A stretch of 64,000 nt of DNA from Paenibacillus_AA sp045062745 (GTDB lineage Bacteria > Bacillota > Bacilli > Paenibacillales > NBRC-103111), in contig NZ_JBJGED010000006.1 of the NCBI RefSeq assembly GCF_045062745.1, positions 246,258 through 310,257 of the forward strand, read 5' to 3'. The notes under the pieces were generated by a model, which saw only the letters and a program-made list of their open reading frames with translations, had not been told where the DNA came from and searched no databases. The position numbers and the translations under genes are program-made. Below are positions 62,777 to 64,000 of the stretch, piece by piece. How positions within the stretch are numbered: the stretch's first letter is position 1; each line of letters begins with the position of its first letter.

Positions 62777-63712
62777 TTACCATAGCGAGTGATCCGGATT
62801 GATCTTTTTGACAATGCCGTTGGCCACGAGGACCAGCACCAGCCCTACAACCGACTGATAAAATCCGGTAGCGGCGGACATCCCGACATTGCCCAGCTCG
62901 CGAAGGGAACGGTAAACGTAGGTGTCGATGACATCGGTAGTCCCATAGATGAAGCCGGAATTATTGGGAATGAAATAATGCAGACCGAAATCTCCGCGGA
63001 ACATGCCTCCGATCGACAGGATCAGCATGATGATGACGAGCGGCGCCAGCAGCGGAATCGTAATGCGCGTGGCCATTTGCGTTTTGGTGGCACCGTCGAT
63101 CTTAGCCGCTTCGTAATAATCGCTGTTAATGCCCATAATCCCCGCAAAATAAATCAGCGTGGAGAACCCCACGGCCTTCCAGATATGAAAAAGAACCAGA
63201 ATAAACGGCCAGGCACCCGGCTTCTGATACCAGCTCACGGGGTCCATCCCGAACGAAACGAGCAGGCGGTTCAGAAAGCCCTCTGAATGATTCAGGAACG
63301 CATACGCGATATACCCCACCAGCACCCACGAGAGAAAATGGGGCAAAAACAGCGACGTCTGATAAACCTTCGTCCACTTGGCCCGGATTTCGTTAAGTAG
63401 AACCGCAAACAGAATCGCGATGCAGGTCGTGAGCAGGATGTAGCTCGCGTTGTACAAGATCGTATTGCGGGTGATTCGCCAGGCGGCGTCCCCGGTGAAC
63501 AAGTATTTGAAGTTATCCAGCCCTACCCAGTCGCTTCCGAATATCCCCTTGTCATACCTGTACTTCTTAAAGGCAATGATTAATCCGACCATGGGAAGGT
63601 ACGCGAAAATCAGCTTGTACACGATTCCCGGTACGGATAATAGGAACAGCTCCCGATTTTTCCAGAAATGCTGCAGCTCTCTCCCTGCAAACGATTTTTG
63701 TTTATTGCGCAT
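62777..63712 (-). CDS. Sugar ABC transporter permease, LplB/YteP type
   Basis: First gene of the second importer operon, 311 aa with six membrane spans. Early YKLIFAYLPMVGLIIAFKKY and the EAA loop YEAAKIDGATKTQMATRITI (about residue 200) define the LplB/YteP type. ATG 63712 follows AGGAGG by nine bases. Direct repeats upstream suggest activation by an AraC-type regulator; the tail of a minus-strand gene at the window edge may be that regulator. Confidence 0.92.
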   Translation of the reverse strand: MRNKQKSFAGRELQHFWKNRELFLLSVPGIVYKLIFAYLPMVGLIIAFKKYRYDKGIFGSDWVGLDNFKYLFTGDAAWRITRNTILYNASYILLTTCIAILFAVLLNEIRAKWTKVYQTSLFLPHFLSWVLVGYIAYAFLNHSEGFLNRLLVSFGMDPVSWYQKPGAWPFILVLFHIWKAVGFSTLIYFAGIMGINSDYYEAAKIDGATKTQMATRITIPLLAPLVIIMLILSIGGMFRGDFGLHYFIPNNSGFIYGTTDVIDTYVYRSLRELGNVGMSAATGFYQSVVGLVLVLVANGIVKKINPDHSLW

Positions 63713-63760
63713 TGATTGGTTCCTCCTGTCCGATACGCTTGCTGCGGTCTGGTAGGTCTA

Positions 63761-63839
63761 ACAATAGGGCAGGAACGGCAGGAACGGTACTGTACATACG
63801 CAAGATTGTTGTAAAATCACCTGTACATATTCCGTTTTG
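63761..63839 (-). promoter_or_regulatory. Second importer promoter with direct repeats
   Basis: TATGTACAG (minus strand) occurs at 63831-63839 and 63790-63798, 41 bp or about four helical turns apart. The nearer copy abuts the expected -35 position of a TATTGT -10 box at 63761-63766. CTGTACAG at 63864-63871 is a third similar site. This parallels the layout in front of the first importer. Confidence 0.45.
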
Positions 63840-63914
63840 CTGACGCCGAGGGCGCTCTGCATGCTGTACAGTCGAGGTAAGCCCGGGGCCGAGCCACACT
63901 GGACGAAAAAGAAA

Positions 63915-63941
63915 AGCCCTCCGTTCTTAGAACGGAAGGCT
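63915..63941 (-). terminator. Terminator of the gene at the right edge
   Basis: AGCCTTCCGTTC pairs with GAACGGAGGGCT around a three-base loop (one mismatch), followed on the minus strand by TTTTCTTTTT. Confidence 0.85.
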
Positions 63942-63964
63942 AGATCACGATATAGTCCGATGCT

Positions 63965-64000
63965 TCAGGAATGGCGGTAGATCGCCGACTTGAGCCGGTA
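63965..64000 (-). CDS. 3' end of a gene running out of the window
   Basis: The last 11 codons read YRLKSAIYRHS-stop, followed by a terminator. An EYR-like ending would fit an AraC-type regulator (the YesN-like protein on the left ends EYRKRFQSLNKK), as would the position before an LplB operon, but too little is visible to be sure. Confidence 0.4.
   Translation of the reverse strand, partial: YRLKSAIYRHS

Noticed and set aside
1..64000. CRISPR array, tRNA or rRNA genes
   Set aside because: No regularly spaced repeats with unique spacers, and no tRNA- or rRNA-like sequences were seen on either strand.

Overview
The window looks like chromosomal DNA of a Paenibacillus-like member of the Bacillota (Paenibacillaceae). 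Ribosome binding sites are strong and AGGAGG-type, TTG and GTG starts are common, YesM/YesN two-component systems sit beside LplA/LplB/LplC-type sugar ABC importers, and there is a very large S-layer-homology (SLH) surface protein. No rRNA, tRNA or CRISPR array is visible. The flanks (about 1.4-28 kb and 53.7-64 kb) look GC-rich, while about 29.6-53.6 kb is clearly AT-rich and reads as an acquired island.

Left flank. An orphan Fic protein (257-1399) is followed by a long minus-strand carbohydrate locus. Read in the direction of transcription it holds YesM kinase, YesN regulator, two permeases, a solute-binding lipoprotein, a Nif3-like protein, an MFS exporter, a heparinase II/III-like enzyme and a GH36 alpha-galactosidase. 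Next come a frameshifted small gene and a MarR-ArsA operon (ArsA, a 202-aa protein and an 89-aa protein) in which the same palindrome lies at the marR promoter and in front of arsA. A scar with gene fragments precedes the 2145-aa SLH protein. Its likely regulator, a MalT-like ATPase with a SARP/BTAD-type domain, is encoded just upstream, and 11-bp-spaced direct repeats lie at the SLH promoter.

Island (about 28.7-53.6 kb). The left part is a gene graveyard: a helicase with an internal deletion, and C-terminal tails of a TatD-like hydrolase and a large DUF5724/DUF4132-type protein, mixed with small intact genes. Then come defence modules: a NUDIX hydrolase convergent with an HKD-nuclease/helicase/DUF3427 protein; a complete Wadjet jetABCD operon; a frameshifted HKD-type pseudogene; and a type I restriction-modification cluster (hsdR, fused hsdM-hsdS). 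Downstream of the restriction genes, on the same strand, lie a frameshifted ImmA/IrrE peptidase, a 58-aa reading frame, a protein with a HEPN-like Rx4H motif, a protein with a PD-(D/E)xK motif, and a uracil-DNA glycosylase-family protein. This last set is the best candidate for an undescribed composite defence unit. The right edge carries the last residues of an RlmD-type rRNA methyltransferase, and a 13-bp repeat with a shared extension occurs at 31.5 and 53.6 kb.

Right flank. A NarL-type response regulator and its membrane kinase face a small membrane protein gene, an OmpR-type regulator/kinase pair and a DUF2269-like gene; TTCCCG inverted repeats lie in two of the intergenic regions. A second LplB/LplC/LplA-type import operon follows. 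It has its own direct repeats next to a promoter, and the tail of another minus-strand gene lies at the window edge.
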